NCBI GenBank assembly: GCA_001770655.1
Contig: MERQ01000089.1
Coordinates: 1 to 63,773 of the forward strand
Direction of reading: 5' to 3'
DNA from: Betaproteobacteria bacterium RIFCSPLOWO2_12_FULL_68_20
Lineage (GTDB): Bacteria; Pseudomonadota; Gammaproteobacteria; Burkholderiales; SG8-39
Length of the DNA: 63,773 nucleotides
In this document: positions 10,198 to 19,795 of the stretch, piece after piece
How positions within the stretch are numbered: the stretch's first letter is position 1
Layout: each line of letters starts with the position of its first letter
The notes under the pieces: generated by a model
What the model was told of the DNA's origin: nothing
Databases searched by the model: none
What the model saw: the letters and a program-made list of their open reading frames with translations, nothing else
Program-made: the position numbers and the translations under genes

Positions 10198-10957
10198 GCG
10201 GAGCGCCCAGATAGGCTTCGATGACCTTCGGATCGCGCTGCACCTCGGCGGGCGGCCCTTCGGCGATGGTCTCGCCGTAGTCGAGCACCATCACCCGGTC
10301 GCAGACGTTCATCACCAGCCGCACGTCGTGCTCGATGAGGAGCACCGTGATGCCGTCGGCGCGGATGCGCTGGACGAGCTTGCCCAGCGCCAGACGCTCG
10401 GCCGGGTTCATCCCGGCCGCCGGTTCATCCAACGCGAGCAGCTTCGGGTCGGTGGCAAGCGCGCGCGCGATCTCCAGGCGCCGCTGGTCGCCATAGGGCA
10501 GGTTCCCTGCGGCTTCGTTCGCCCGCTCGCGAATGCCGACGTAATCGAGCAGCTCGGCGGCGCGCCGCTCGATCCCGCTCTCCTCGGCGAGCGTGCGCCG
10601 GTCGCGCAGCACCGCGCCGATCACCCCCGCCCGCGTGCGCACGTGGCGCCCGATCATCACGTTCTCGAGCGCCGAGAGGTTGGCGAACAGACGCACGTTC
10701 TGGAACGTTCGCGCGATGCCGATTGCGGCGACCCGGTCGGGCTTGAGCGCGGCGAGCGCTCGGGCGTCGAAACGGAACGTCCCCGCGTCCGCGGGGTAGA
10801 TTCCGGTGAGCACGTTGAACAGCGTCGTCTTGCCCGCGCCGTTCGGCCCGATGAGACCGTAGATCTCGCCCTTTCGGATCGAGAACGACACCCGGTCGAG
10901 CGCCTGCACCCCGCCGAAGCGCTTGGTGATCCCGTCCGCGTCGAGCAGCACGCTCAT
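10187..10957 (-). CDS. livG: Branched-chain amino-acid ABC transporter ATPase LivG
   Basis: A 256-residue ABC ATPase with Walker A GPNGAGKTTLFN (about residue 38) and Walker B LLALDEPAAGMNP. The signature position reads NLPYGDQRR, the altered C-loop typical of LivG. The long insert between Walker A and the C-loop (ARTFQNVRLF) is also LivG-specific. The ATG at 10957 overlaps the livM stop by four bases, and the 3' end overlaps livF. Confidence 0.95.
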   Translation of the reverse strand: MSVLLDADGITKRFGGVQALDRVSFSIRKGEIYGLIGPNGAGKTTLFNVLTGIYPADAGTFRFDARALAALKPDRVAAIGIARTFQNVRLFANLSALENVMIGRHVRTRAGVIGAVLRDRRTLAEESGIERRAAELLDYVGIRERANEAAGNLPYGDQRRLEIARALATDPKLLALDEPAAGMNPAERLALGKLVQRIRADGITVLLIEHDVRLVMNVCDRVMVLDYGETIAEGPPAEVQRDPKVIEAYLGAPRAA

Positions 10958-12054
10958 GTCCGGACGTCGGCGAGCCGGCTCTCGGCGCTGGCGGCGAGCT
11001 CGCGCTTGCGCACCGCGGAGGGCAGCAGCCCCGCCGGCCTGAAAATCATGATGAGAACGAGCGCGAAACCGAAGATCAGCATGCGGATCACCTCGGGCTC
11101 GACCAGCTGCCGGCCGAACAGCGCCCGCTGGAACGGCTCGACCGTCCAGCGCAGGATCTCGGGCACGAAGGAGAGCAGCAGCGCGCCCAGGATCACGCCC
11201 CAGATGTTTCCCATGCCGCCGAGCACCACCATCGACACCACCATGATGGATTCCACCAGCACGAAGCTCTCCGGCGAGATGAAACCCTGGATCGCCGAGA
11301 ACATGCCGCCCGCCACCCCGCCGAAGCTCGCGCCCATGGCGAAGGCGAGCAGCTTCATGTCGCGGGTGTTGATCCCCATCGCGCGCGCCGCGATCTCGTC
11401 CTCGCGGATCGCCTCCCAGGCGCGGCCGATGCGCGAATCCTGCAGCCGCACGTTGAGCACGATGATGGCGAGCATGACCAGGAGCAGCAGGTAGTAGTAC
11501 TTGATCGGCCCGCTGAAAAACACCCCGGCGAGTGTCTCGTATTTCGAAAAATCGAGCCCGTCGATGCGGAACGGATCGATGCGCGCGATGCCCTGCGGCC
11601 CGTTGGTGATGTTCACCGGGCGCGACAGGTTATTCAGAAAGATTCGCACTATTTCGCCGAAGCCCAGCGTCACGATGGCGAGGTAGTCGCCCCTGAGCTT
11701 CAGCGTCGGCGCGCCCAGCAGCACGCCGAAAAACGCCGCCACCGCGGCGCCGATCGGCAGCACCGCCCAGAACGGCAGATGGAGGTCGAAGTGCGGGCTG
11801 GCGAGAAGCGCGTAGGTGTAGGCGCCCACCGCGTAGAACGCGATGTAGCCGAGATCGAGCAGCCCCGCGAACCCGACCACGATATTGAGGCCGAGGGCGA
11901 GCAGCACGTACAGGATGGCGTAGTTGGTGATGCGCACCCAGGTGGTGCCGATGCTCGCGAGCGCGAACGGCAGCACCGCCAGGACGATGGCGACAAGCGC
12001 CGTGCCGATCCAGACCAGCGCGGGATGGCCCCTGGTGTCGAAAAGCGCGCGCAT
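10954..12054 (-). CDS. livM: Branched-chain amino-acid ABC permease LivM
   Basis: A 366-residue membrane permease with about ten hydrophobic segments and LivM hallmarks: LNIVVGFAGLLDLGYIAFY, LKLRGDYLAIVTLGFGEI and GGMGNIWGVILGA. It starts at the ATG of 12054, which shares one base with the livH stop (TGATG). The frame stays open upstream through livH in antisense-like reading, so the start was set by homology. It forms the channel together with LivH. The C-terminus extends beyond the last helix with a charged tail. Confidence 0.94.
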   Translation of the reverse strand: MRALFDTRGHPALVWIGTALVAIVLAVLPFALASIGTTWVRITNYAILYVLLALGLNIVVGFAGLLDLGYIAFYAVGAYTYALLASPHFDLHLPFWAVLPIGAAVAAFFGVLLGAPTLKLRGDYLAIVTLGFGEIVRIFLNNLSRPVNITNGPQGIARIDPFRIDGLDFSKYETLAGVFFSGPIKYYYLLLLVMLAIIVLNVRLQDSRIGRAWEAIREDEIAARAMGINTRDMKLLAFAMGASFGGVAGGMFSAIQGFISPESFVLVESIMVVSMVVLGGMGNIWGVILGALLLSFVPEILRWTVEPFQRALFGRQLVEPEVIRMLIFGFALVLIMIFRPAGLLPSAVRKRELAASAESRLADVRT

Positions 12055-13040
12055 CAGGCGCGTTCCCCCACCCGCTCGCCGAGCAGCCCCGAGGGCCGCA
12101 GCACCAGCACCAGGATGAGGACCAGGAACGCGAACACGTCCTGGTATTCGGAGCCGAACAGGATGAAATGCCCGCCGTCCGCGCAGCGCACGTCCATCAG
12201 CGCCGCGATCCAGCCGTAGCGGCACAGGTCGGAGACGTCGCCGATGTATCCCGCGCCGAGCGCCTCGACCACGCCGAGCAGCACCCCGCCGAGCATCGCG
12301 CCGGGGATGTTGCCGATGCCGCCGAGCACCGCGGCGGAGAAGGCCTTCAAGCCGAGGACCGAGCCCATGGTGTACTGCGCGATGCCGTAGTAGGTGCCGT
12401 AGAGCACGCCGGCGACCGCGGCGAGCGCGGCGCCGATGACGAAGGTGGCGGCGATCACGCGGTTGATGTCGATGCCCATCAGGCCCGCCACCTGCGGGTT
12501 CTGCGCGGTGGCGCGCATCGCAGTGCCCAGGCGCGTGCGGTACACCAGCGCCGCGAGCCCCCCCATCAGCGCCACGCAGATGGCGATGATCGCGATCTGC
12601 ACGTTGGTGATCGCCGCGCCGCCGACGAAATACGTGGTGGTGCCGAGGATCTGAGGGAAGGCGAGTATGTTGCGGCTCCAGATCATCAGCGCCAGGTGCT
12701 GCAGGATGATCGAGATGCCGATCGCGGTGATGAGCGGCGCAAGCCGCGGCGCGCGCCGCAGCGGCCGGTAGGCGAGCCGCTCCATCGAGTAGCCGACCAG
12801 CATGCACACCGGGATCGCGAAGCCGGTGCCGAGGAGCACCACGGCGAGCGGCGGCAGGCCGGAGGGGGCGAGGGCGCTGATGACGCTGAAGGCGACCATC
12901 GCGCCGATCATCACCACCTCGCCGTGCGCGAAGTTGATGAGCTGGATGATGCCGTAGACCATGGTGTAGCCGAGCGCCACCACGGCGTACACCGCCCCGA
13001 GCGTCACGCCGTTGACGACCTGCTGCAGGAAGACGTCCAC
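12054..13040 (-). CDS. livH: Branched-chain amino-acid ABC permease LivH
   Basis: A 328-residue permease starting MDVFLQQVVNGVTLGAVYAV, with the LivH segment YGIIQLINFAHGEVVMIGAM near residue 30 and LGGIGNIPGAMLGG (the EAA-like coupling loop) near residue 245. About eight membrane helices are visible. It partners LivM. A rho-independent terminator separates it from the binding-protein gene upstream, so its level probably depends on read-through. Confidence 0.94.
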   Translation of the reverse strand: MDVFLQQVVNGVTLGAVYAVVALGYTMVYGIIQLINFAHGEVVMIGAMVAFSVISALAPSGLPPLAVVLLGTGFAIPVCMLVGYSMERLAYRPLRRAPRLAPLITAIGISIILQHLALMIWSRNILAFPQILGTTTYFVGGAAITNVQIAIIAICVALMGGLAALVYRTRLGTAMRATAQNPQVAGLMGIDINRVIAATFVIGAALAAVAGVLYGTYYGIAQYTMGSVLGLKAFSAAVLGGIGNIPGAMLGGVLLGVVEALGAGYIGDVSDLCRYGWIAALMDVRCADGGHFILFGSEYQDVFAFLVLILVLVLRPSGLLGERVGERA

Positions 13041-13058
13041 CGCCGGCTAGCCTAATCC

Positions 13059-13090
13059 AAAAAGAAAAACGGCACCCGCAGGTGCCGTTT
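13059..13090 (-). terminator. Intercistronic terminator after livJ
   Basis: The arms AAACGGCACC (13067-13076) and GGTGCCGTTT (13081-13090) form a perfect 10-bp stem with a CGCA loop. Read on the minus strand, the hairpin is followed by a T-rich tract (GTTTTTCTTTTT, 13059-13070). This is a standard intrinsic terminator placed between livJ and livHMGF. It should let the binding protein be made in excess, with partial read-through into the membrane genes. Confidence 0.85.
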
Positions 13091-13112
13091 CCGGATCAGG
13101 CGCGGGCCGGGA

Positions 13113-14348
13113 TCAGCCCCCGCCCATCGTCTTGAGGAACTCCTCGTAGCCGAAGGTCTTGCCGCCTTTCACCACGGCGATCGGCTCGATCTTGCCGCCC
13201 TTCATGGTGAAGATCGTGATCTCGGCGTCCTTGCGATCGCCCCTGTCGTCGAACGAGATCGGACCGGTGGCGCCGCTGAAGCTCAGCTTCTGCAACTCGG
13301 GCAGGTACTTCGAGGGCTCGGCCGAGTTCGCCTTCTTCATCGCCTCGATCAGCAGGTTCGCCGCGTCGTAGGTAAAGGGCGCATACAGGATCGGGGCGAC
13401 GTTGAACTTCTTCTTGTAGGCGTCGAGGAACTTCCTGGAGGCCGCCTGCGGCGGGATGCCGGCCTGCGAGCACAGCAGCCCCTCGGCGGCGGGCCCGGCG
13501 AGCTCGGTCATCTTGTCGGTGCACGCGCCGTCGCCGAACGAGAACACGGCCTTGATGCCGAGCTCCTTGCCCTGCTTGATCAGCGGCCCGCCGGTCGCGT
13601 CCATGCCGCCGTAGAAGATGGCGTCGGGCTTGCGGCCCCTGAGCTTGGTGAGGATCGCCTTCCAGTCGGTGGTCTTGTCGGTACCCTTCTCGCGCGGCAG
13701 CACCTTGATCTTCGCGGCGGTGAGCGTCTTCTCGACCTCGTTGGCGATGCCCTCGCCGTAGGCGGTGGCGTCGTCGATCACCGCGACGAGCTTGGGCTTT
13801 CTCTCGGCGGCGAGGTAGCTCGCGATGGCCGGGCCCTGCTGGTCGTCGCGGCCCACCACGCGGAACACGTTCTTGAAGCCCTGCTCGGTGAGCTTCGGGT
13901 TGGTGGCCGAGCCGGAGATCATCGGGATGCCGGCCTGGTTGTAGAGCGCGGAGGCCGGGATGGTGACCCCTGAGTTGAGATGGCCGACCACTCCGTTCAC
14001 CTTCGCGTCGACCAGCTTCTGCGCCACGGTCGTGCCCTGCTTGGGATCGGCCTGATCATCTTCCTTGAGCAGGACGAACTTCGCGTCTTTGCCCTCGATC
14101 TTGAGCTTCGCCTCGTTGGCCTCGTCGATCGCGAGCTGCGCGCCGTTCTCGTTGTCTTTTCCGAGGTGCGCGATGCCGCCGGTGAGCGGACCGGCGTGGC
14201 CGATCTTGATCTCGATCGAAGGCGGCGGGGGCGGGGCCTTGGGGGCTTCGGCCTTGGCCTCGGGCTTGGGGGCGGGTGCTTGTTCGCCGCAGCCCGCCAG
14301 CGCGACGGCGGTGGCACTAAGCGCGAGAGCTAGCCAGGTACGCTGCAT
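13113..14348 (-). CDS. livJ: Branched-chain amino-acid ABC substrate-binding lipoprotein LivJ/LivK-like
   Basis: A 411-residue periplasmic binding protein with a lipoprotein signal (lipobox LAGC, Cys20) and a Pro/Ala/Lys-rich linker before the mature domain. The fold starts IEIKIGHAGPLTGGIAHLGKD; NSGVTIPASALYNQAGIPMIS and VFRVVGRDDQQG are typical of the Leu/Ile/Val-binding family. It lies first in the liv operon. The ligand could be Leu/Ile/Val, other aliphatic amino acids or amides; the sequence alone does not decide this. RBS-like GGAGG precedes the ATG. Confidence 0.92.
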   Translation of the reverse strand: MQRTWLALALSATAVALAGCGEQAPAPKPEAKAEAPKAPPPPPSIEIKIGHAGPLTGGIAHLGKDNENGAQLAIDEANEAKLKIEGKDAKFVLLKEDDQADPKQGTTVAQKLVDAKVNGVVGHLNSGVTIPASALYNQAGIPMISGSATNPKLTEQGFKNVFRVVGRDDQQGPAIASYLAAERKPKLVAVIDDATAYGEGIANEVEKTLTAAKIKVLPREKGTDKTTDWKAILTKLRGRKPDAIFYGGMDATGGPLIKQGKELGIKAVFSFGDGACTDKMTELAGPAAEGLLCSQAGIPPQAASRKFLDAYKKKFNVAPILYAPFTYDAANLLIEAMKKANSAEPSKYLPELQKLSFSGATGPISFDDRGDRKDAEITIFTMKGGKIEPIAVVKGGKTFGYEEFLKTMGGG

Positions 14349-14415
14349 AAGACCTCCGGTAAGGGGTCGATATGATACCCAGCCGCCCCCCGAAAGTCAG
14401 CGTACCTGCGTCAGA

Positions 14416-14727
14416 TCACTTGATGGACAGGATCCACTTCACCAGCGCCCTGACGTCGGGGTCGGGCACCGCCGCATTGGGCGGCATCGGCGTCTGGCCC
14501 CAGACTCCCTGCCCGCCTTTCTTCACTTTGTCGACCAGCCTCGCCTCTGCGTCCTTCTGCCCGGCGTACTTCTTCGCCACGTCCGCGTAGGTCGGGCCGA
14601 CTGTTTTCGCGCCCTTGACGTTATGGCAGGCGACGCAGGCGTACTTCTTGGCGAGCGCCTCGCTCGCCTGGGCGGGTGCCGCGGCGGCAAGGCCGGCGAC
14701 GATGATTGCGAGTGCAACGCGTTTCAT
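14416..14727 (-). CDS. Small periplasmic class I cytochrome c (c551/c552-type)
   Basis: A 103-residue protein with a signal peptide (about 1-21), one CVACH haem site and a distal Met in TPMPPN. Length and the [14 protein letters not shown] segment match the c-551/c-552 family of soluble electron carriers. Its ATG overlaps the stop of the upstream YyaL-like gene (ATGA). It probably shuttles electrons to an oxidase or peroxidase elsewhere in the genome. Confidence 0.92.
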   Translation of the reverse strand: MKRVALAIIVAGLAAAAPAQASEALAKKYACVACHNVKGAKTVGPTYADVAKKYAGQKDAEARLVDKVKKGGQGVWGQTPMPPNAAVPDPDVRALVKWILSIK

Positions 14728-16778
14728 GCTTTCCCCCTGACGATTTCCATCAAGTGTACAAGATCGCTGACCGGCTCAAGGCAGGTAACGCCGCGGCACA
14801 GCCAGCCGTTGACCGGCTCGGGGCGCTTCGGCTTGTCGAGTGCCGGCGGCAGCCCCGGCTCCCCGTCGGGGATCGCGAGCACCACCATGTCGGGCGCAAG
14901 CTCTTGCGCGAGCGCGGCCTGCCAGCCACCCAGCCCCAGCTGCGCGCCGCGCAGCACCAGCAGCCGCGGCGGCTCCAGCAGCTCGTCGAGCGCGACCGCC
15001 ATCGCCCCGAACCCGGAAGGGTAGTCGCGCATCGGGCCATGGAAAAGCTCGAGCGTGCGCTCGGCGGCGCGCGCGTAGCGAGGCTCGCCCGTGAGCGCGG
15101 CGAGACGCCCGAGCGCCCAGGCGGCGACCGCGTTGCCCGACGGCATGGCCGAGTCGTGGCCGGGCTTGGGGCGGTGGATCAGCTGCTCGTGATCGCGCGC
15201 CGTGAAGTAGAACCCCCCGCCCCGAGGGTCCTCGAACTGCTCGAGCAGCACTTCGGCGAGCTGCCCGGCGAATTCCAGGTCCTTGCCGGAATACTCGGCC
15301 TGCAGCAGCTCGATCAGCGCAGCGGCGAGAAACGCGTAGTCGTCGAGGTAGGCCTCGAGGTGCGCGCGTCCGTCCTTGTAAGTCGCCAGCAGCCGCCCGT
15401 CCTTCCACATGCGCTCGCCGATGAATTCGAGCGCGCGGCGCGCCGACGCGAGCCACTCGGGCCGCCCGAACACGCGACCGGCGTGCGCCATGCCGCGGAT
15501 CGCGAGCGCGTTCCAGGAAACGAGCACCTTCTCGTCGCGCCCCGGTCGCACGCGGTTCTCGCGCGCGGCGAAAAGCTTCGCGCGCGCAGACTCGACCAGG
15601 CGCCGCGCCTCTTCGGGCGAGACGCCCGCGAGCTCGGCACATTCCTCGAGTGCCCGAGCGACGTGCAGGTGCCAGTGCCGCTGCTCGAAATTCGCGCCTC
15701 GGTCCAGGCCGAAGTAGGGTCCCGCCACGCTCCATTCCCCGGGCGCGAGCAGCTGGCGCGCCTCGTCGCGGTCCCAGACGTAGAACTTGCCCTCCTCGTG
15801 CTCGGAGTCGGCGTCGAGCGAGGAGTAGTAGCCGCCCTCCGGCGACTGCATCTCGCGCACCACCCAGCCGGCGGTCTCGGCGGCGCAGCGCGCGAAGCGC
15901 TCCTCGCGCGTGGCGAGCCAGGTATCGGCCAGCAGGGCGAGCAGCGGCCCATTGTCGTAGAGCATTTTTTCGAAGTGCGGGATCGTCCAGTACTGGTCCA
16001 CGCTGTAGCGGCAGAATCCCCCGCCCAGCTGGTCGTAGATGCCGCCCTCGCACATGCGCGCGAGCGTGGTCTGCGCCATCTCGAGCGCGCCGCGCTCGCC
16101 GTTCCTCGCGTAGGCGCGCACGCACAGCTCCAGATCGCTCGGGTGCGGGAATTTCGGCGCCGCGCCGAAGCCGCCGAAGCGCGCATCGAAATTGGCGCGC
16201 AGACCGTCGAGCACCGCGCGCACCGCGTCGGCCGAGAATTTCGGGCCGTGGCCGCCCGGTTGCGGCGCGGTGCGCGCCAGCGCCGCCAGCACTTCGCGGT
16301 TCTGCGCCTCGATCTCGGCGCGCTTGTCGCGCCACACCGCCGCCACGCGCTCGCACAGCTCGGGAAATCCGGGCAGCCCGTGGCGCGGGGTCTTGGGGAA
16401 ATAGGTGCCGCCGAAAAACGGCGCCCCGTCCGGAGCGAGGAACATCGTGAGCGGCCAGCCGCCCGGCCGCTGCGCGAGCATCTGGTGCGCGGTCTGGTAG
16501 ATCTGGTCGAGGTCGGGGCGCTCCTCGCGATCCACCTTGACGTTGACGAACAGGCGGTTCATCACCTCCGCGACCGCGGAGTCCTCGAAGCTCTCGTGCG
16601 CCATGACGTGGCACCAGTGGCAGGCCGAGTAGCCGATCGAGAGCAGGATCGGCTTGTCTTCGCGCCGTGCGCGCTCCAGCACCTCCGGCCCCCACGCATG
16701 CCAGTCGACGGGGTTGCCGGCGTGCTGTTGCAGGTACGGGGACGTCTGGTTGGCGAGCCGATTCGGCATGTCAGGCAT
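14724..16778 (-). CDS. YyaL/DUF255 thioredoxin-domain protein
   Basis: A 684-residue protein. The N-terminal 170 residues are the DUF255 thioredoxin-like domain with the family signature [11 protein letters not shown] (CxxC within about residues 45-56) after the start [15 protein letters not shown]. The remainder is an (alpha/alpha)6-barrel-like region resembling cellobiose-epimerase/glycosidase folds. Relatives include bacterial YyaL and mammalian SPATA20; their role is not established. The start could be the ATG at 16778 or at 16769; neither has a clear RBS. Coupled to the small cytochrome gene downstream. Confidence 0.88.
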   Translation of the reverse strand: MPDMPNRLANQTSPYLQQHAGNPVDWHAWGPEVLERARREDKPILLSIGYSACHWCHVMAHESFEDSAVAEVMNRLFVNVKVDREERPDLDQIYQTAHQMLAQRPGGWPLTMFLAPDGAPFFGGTYFPKTPRHGLPGFPELCERVAAVWRDKRAEIEAQNREVLAALARTAPQPGGHGPKFSADAVRAVLDGLRANFDARFGGFGAAPKFPHPSDLELCVRAYARNGERGALEMAQTTLARMCEGGIYDQLGGGFCRYSVDQYWTIPHFEKMLYDNGPLLALLADTWLATREERFARCAAETAGWVVREMQSPEGGYYSSLDADSEHEEGKFYVWDRDEARQLLAPGEWSVAGPYFGLDRGANFEQRHWHLHVARALEECAELAGVSPEEARRLVESARAKLFAARENRVRPGRDEKVLVSWNALAIRGMAHAGRVFGRPEWLASARRALEFIGERMWKDGRLLATYKDGRAHLEAYLDDYAFLAAALIELLQAEYSGKDLEFAGQLAEVLLEQFEDPRGGGFYFTARDHEQLIHRPKPGHDSAMPSGNAVAAWALGRLAALTGEPRYARAAERTLELFHGPMRDYPSGFGAMAVALDELLEPPRLLVLRGAQLGLGGWQAALAQELAPDMVVLAIPDGEPGLPPALDKPKRPEPVNGWLCRGVTCLEPVSDLVHLMEIVRGKA

Positions 16779-16789
16779 TATTGCAGCCA

Positions 16790-17338
16790 ATGCAAGCCTC
16801 GGAAGTGCTGTCTTTCTGGTTCGGCCAGGACCGCAAGCGCTGGTTCGAGAAGAACCCTGCTCTCGACGAGGAAATCCGTTCTCGCTTCCTGCCGTTGTTC
16901 GAGCAGGGCTTGTCCGGAGGGCTTGAAGGCTGGAAATCCGATCCTCGCGCCTGCCTTGCCCTGGTCCTGCTTTTCGATCAGTTCCCGCGCAACATGTTCC
17001 GCGGCACGGCGCGCGCGTTTGCCGGCGACGAACTCGCACGTGCTTGTGCAACAACGATTGTCGAGAAAGCCTGGGACAAGGCGATGACGCCGGATGAACG
17101 CCTGTTCGCCTATCTCCCGCTCGAGCATTCCGAGTCGCTCGCCGACCAGGAGCGCTGCCTGGCGCTCATGAGGGAGATCGCCGTTTACCCGGAAACCGCC
17201 GACATGCCGAAGTGGGCCGAGGCGCACCTCGCCATCATCCGCCGCTTCGGGCGCTTCCCGCACCGCAACACCGCCCTCGGACGCGAAAGTACCGCCGAAG
17301 AAATCGAGTTTCTCAGCCAGCCTGGTTCGAGCTTCTAG
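16790..17338 (+). CDS. DUF924 family protein
   Basis: A 182-residue all-helical protein starting [19 protein letters not shown], followed by [34 protein letters not shown] and [13 protein letters not shown]: the hallmark segments of DUF924, a TPR-like fold of unknown function common in proteobacteria. It diverges from the YyaL-like gene with an 11-bp gap, so the two promoters must overlap the opposing coding starts. The stop abuts the convergent restriction gene. Confidence 0.9.
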   Translation: MQASEVLSFWFGQDRKRWFEKNPALDEEIRSRFLPLFEQGLSGGLEGWKSDPRACLALVLLFDQFPRNMFRGTARAFAGDELARACATTIVEKAWDKAMTPDERLFAYLPLEHSESLADQERCLALMREIAVYPETADMPKWAEAHLAIIRRFGRFPHRNTALGRESTAEEIEFLSQPGSSF

Positions 17339-18040
17339 CTAAACCTTCCAAGTTCCATGCACGAAGCATCGTTTCTTGTTGATGTTGGCTATGGTGATCT
17401 TCGCGTCCGATCGATCAAGTTTTAGAGTGAAGTCCGGCGGGTCCTTACCTATCGGGATATTTATCGTCGGTCCGTCCGCCGCAAAGTGTTTCGCTTGGAC
17501 GTCCAGGATTTGCTTGAAAAGAACTACCGGAATCTCGACCAGCTCGTATTTCCTATTCGCTGCGAAGTAACGAAGCTGCATTATTGCATCGACTTCGCTG
17601 CAGTATTCCCGGAAGAGCCGAAAGGTTTCATCACGTCGCTTCTTTGCAGTACGACAATCCTGTATCCAAGCCGCCTCCGTGAGCTTGCTGACGTGCAGCG
17701 TTTCCTCTCTCAGGTTGCGCGCCTTCGTAGACTTAAGGCTGATGTGCCGACCGTCAATTTCTAGATCCCAGAAGCGCTGCCCCACCGGCGCACGCTTGAC
17801 CTTGCAACCGGATTGAGAGCACGCGGACTCCAGAGCCGAGTCGAAGCCATCCTGGAAAAGCGGTGACTTGATGAAGAAATGGTGAATAAGCAGCCGAGAC
17901 CGGAAATCACTCTCGAATTCCGGCTTGTGGTACATCGATTTCGGGTTCATTTGCGCCGTGCATGGCTTCCGCAAGGCCTCAAGGAATTCCTGAAGTCGCC
18001 GTTGCTCGGCCCCTGAAACCGTGGCCTTGAACTCAGGCAT
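17339..18040 (-). CDS. Putative type II restriction endonuclease
   Basis: A 233-residue protein that I cannot place in a named family. Its position last in a vsr-methyltransferase operon strongly suggests the cognate endonuclease. The central segment FWDLEIDGRHISLKSTKA resembles a PD-(D/E)xK core (Asp, then strand ending in Lys), as in MutH/Sau3AI-like enzymes, but the usual acidic residue before the Lys is Ser. It overlaps the methyltransferase stop by 8 bp. Base composition is clearly less GC-rich than flanking genes, indicating horizontal transfer. A non-nuclease role cannot be excluded. Confidence 0.6.
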   Translation of the reverse strand: MPEFKATVSGAEQRRLQEFLEALRKPCTAQMNPKSMYHKPEFESDFRSRLLIHHFFIKSPLFQDGFDSALESACSQSGCKVKRAPVGQRFWDLEIDGRHISLKSTKARNLREETLHVSKLTEAAWIQDCRTAKKRRDETFRLFREYCSEVDAIMQLRYFAANRKYELVEIPVVLFKQILDVQAKHFAADGPTINIPIGKDPPDFTLKLDRSDAKITIANINKKRCFVHGTWKV

Positions 18041-19259
18041 CGAAGAGCTCTTGTTCTCTGCTTCTCGTGAGATCGTCCGGCCTAAGATTCGTCCCTGCGA
18101 GCACTACTTGATCAATCCTTGGACGAACGCCTGTGAGGATCCAACTGCAAAGATGAGCAAGTTGATACGAGATTAAGGGCGGTACGGCATCGCCAATGTG
18201 CCGGTACATGTTCGAGACTGCGGCACCATTGAATGCGAAGTCGTTCGGAAATCCCTGCAGGGCGGCCATTTCTCGCACCGAGCACAGGCGGTCCTTTTGC
18301 GGATGAGCGTATCGACCGTTCCCCACGTGCGCGCACTCCCGCTTGATCGTCGGTGCCGGCTTCCCCCACGCCATGCGACCGTAGACATCTGGATAAGAAC
18401 CGAGATTTCGCAGCTTGACGTTACGTTTCATCGCATTTGTCATCAACGCCTTGGCGTCGTCCCTGCCCATCAGATCGACCCAAGAGCCTCCATCCTTTGG
18501 AATCGCGGCAATGCGCCGTCGAACTTCTTCCGTTGCGAAGCCCGGAAATACGTCGGAACCCGACGCTCCAGGCGCTATCTCGCGAAAGGCGCGGCGGACG
18601 GTAATCGCCGCATCGCTCACGCCCCAACCATTCCAAAGACTCTCAAGCGTGTATAGCGGATACGGTTGCTTGGCGGCAATGACGATGGCGCGTTCGCGAA
18701 TCTGCGGAAGGCCGAATCTGGAGAGCATGTAGGTCCGACCGAAAACGTTGTATCCGCGCTCCTCCAAGAATTCTCTGAACCATTCGTAGTGATGTTTGAA
18801 ATTTCCGCGAATCAACTCGCGGGCGTTTTCCATCACGACGATCTCGGCACCGAGCGCAACCGCGAATTCAGCCGACCTGCGAACCAAGCTGTTCCGGCGA
18901 TCGTCCATAAGGTGATTGTTCGGAACCGCGCGACTGAATCCCGTGCAGGGCGGACATACCACCAACACGGGAATGCGAAGCGCTTCCGGCAGGCGGAGCG
19001 CGGACCTGAGTGTGCGAGGTGCAGCGCTTGCCAGATCCAGCCGCGCCGGATTAACGCCAATATTCTGGAAATAAGTGCTATTGCACTGGAGCCGCTCAAC
19101 ACCGGCGCTCGGCTTTCCAACTTCGGCGTCGGCGGCTGCGACAACTCTGAAAGCGGGATGTCGGTGGAAGCCATAGCTCATTCCACCAGCCCCGGAGAAA
19201 AGATCTACTACGGCAAACTTCGCGGTTGCCCTTCGTGCGGACTTTGAAGTTCTTCTCAT
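18033..19259 (-). CDS. DNA (cytosine-5) methyltransferase
   Basis: A 408-residue C5-MTase. Motif I is DLFSGAGGMSYGF (about residue 19), motif IV is PPCTGFSRAV (catalytic Cys, about 104), motif VI reads ENAREL in place of ENV, motif VIII is QIRERAIVIA and motif X is GDAVPPLISYQLA. The target-recognition region lies between VIII and IX (about 200-310). It methylates the operon's own restriction site. The start directly abuts the vsr stop. GC content is well below that of the neighbouring chromosome. Recognition sequence not predictable here. Confidence 0.92.
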   Translation of the reverse strand: MRRTSKSARRATAKFAVVDLFSGAGGMSYGFHRHPAFRVVAAADAEVGKPSAGVERLQCNSTYFQNIGVNPARLDLASAAPRTLRSALRLPEALRIPVLVVCPPCTGFSRAVPNNHLMDDRRNSLVRRSAEFAVALGAEIVVMENARELIRGNFKHHYEWFREFLEERGYNVFGRTYMLSRFGLPQIRERAIVIAAKQPYPLYTLESLWNGWGVSDAAITVRRAFREIAPGASGSDVFPGFATEEVRRRIAAIPKDGGSWVDLMGRDDAKALMTNAMKRNVKLRNLGSYPDVYGRMAWGKPAPTIKRECAHVGNGRYAHPQKDRLCSVREMAALQGFPNDFAFNGAAVSNMYRHIGDAVPPLISYQLAHLCSWILTGVRPRIDQVVLAGTNLRPDDLTRSREQELFDA

Positions 19260-19781
19260 CTACCTTCGATCGTTAGTATAGCTCGCGATTCGACGCCGGA
19301 CGTTCTCGTTGGCCCTGCGGAGTAGTGTGGGCGGATCGAGAGCGTTGGATCGCCTTGGCGCACCCGAGGCCGATTTCCGAATCCATTTAGCAACCTCTGG
19401 AACGGTTGCTGAGGCGGCTCTAACCAGCTCGCATTCCCAAACCACGCGGGTCCGCCATCCTTGGCGAGCTAGCACTCGAAGGGCACGTCGATCACGCCTC
19501 ACGTTTTCGGCGAATTTTTCCAACCAGAAGCGACGGTTGGTCTTGGGCATGCTGGCGTCCTTGCAGGAGGGGTGCCTATGCCAGAAGCATCCATGCACGA
19601 AAATCACAGCCTTGTATTTGGGAAAAACAAGATCGGGACGACCCGGAAGTTTCGACTGGAGCAAGTGCCTGAGGCCGAGTCTGTGAAGACCGCAACGAAG
19701 TATCCATTCCGGTTTGGTATCCGAACTCCGAACGATGGCCATCAGTTCGGAACGGCGTGCCCTCGAGAGAGAGTCGGCCAC
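19260..19781 (-). CDS. vsr: Very short patch repair endonuclease Vsr
   Basis: A 173-residue Vsr homologue: SDTKPEWILRCGLHRLG, then LPGRPDLVFPKYKAVIFVHG followed by CFWHRHPSC (catalytic Asp and the zinc-binding Cys/His set), then FWLEKFAENVRRDRRA and LARQGWRTRVVWECEL. Vsr nicks T:G mismatches created when the partner enzyme's 5-methylcytosine deaminates, limiting mutation at the methylated sites. The GTG start at 19781 gives the usual N-terminus. It is first in the operon and abuts the methyltransferase ATG with no gap. Confidence 0.93.
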   Translation of the reverse strand: MADSLSRARRSELMAIVRSSDTKPEWILRCGLHRLGLRHLLQSKLPGRPDLVFPKYKAVIFVHGCFWHRHPSCKDASMPKTNRRFWLEKFAENVRRDRRALRVLARQGWRTRVVWECELVRAASATVPEVAKWIRKSASGAPRRSNALDPPTLLRRANENVRRRIASYTNDRR

Positions 19782-19795
19782 TGGACTTCGCCGTC

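Noticed and set aside
14706-17087. A 793-codon plus-strand frame across the YyaL-like gene
   Set aside because: It is Arg/Ala/Glu/His-rich with no recognisable domain and antisense to a gene with clear motifs.
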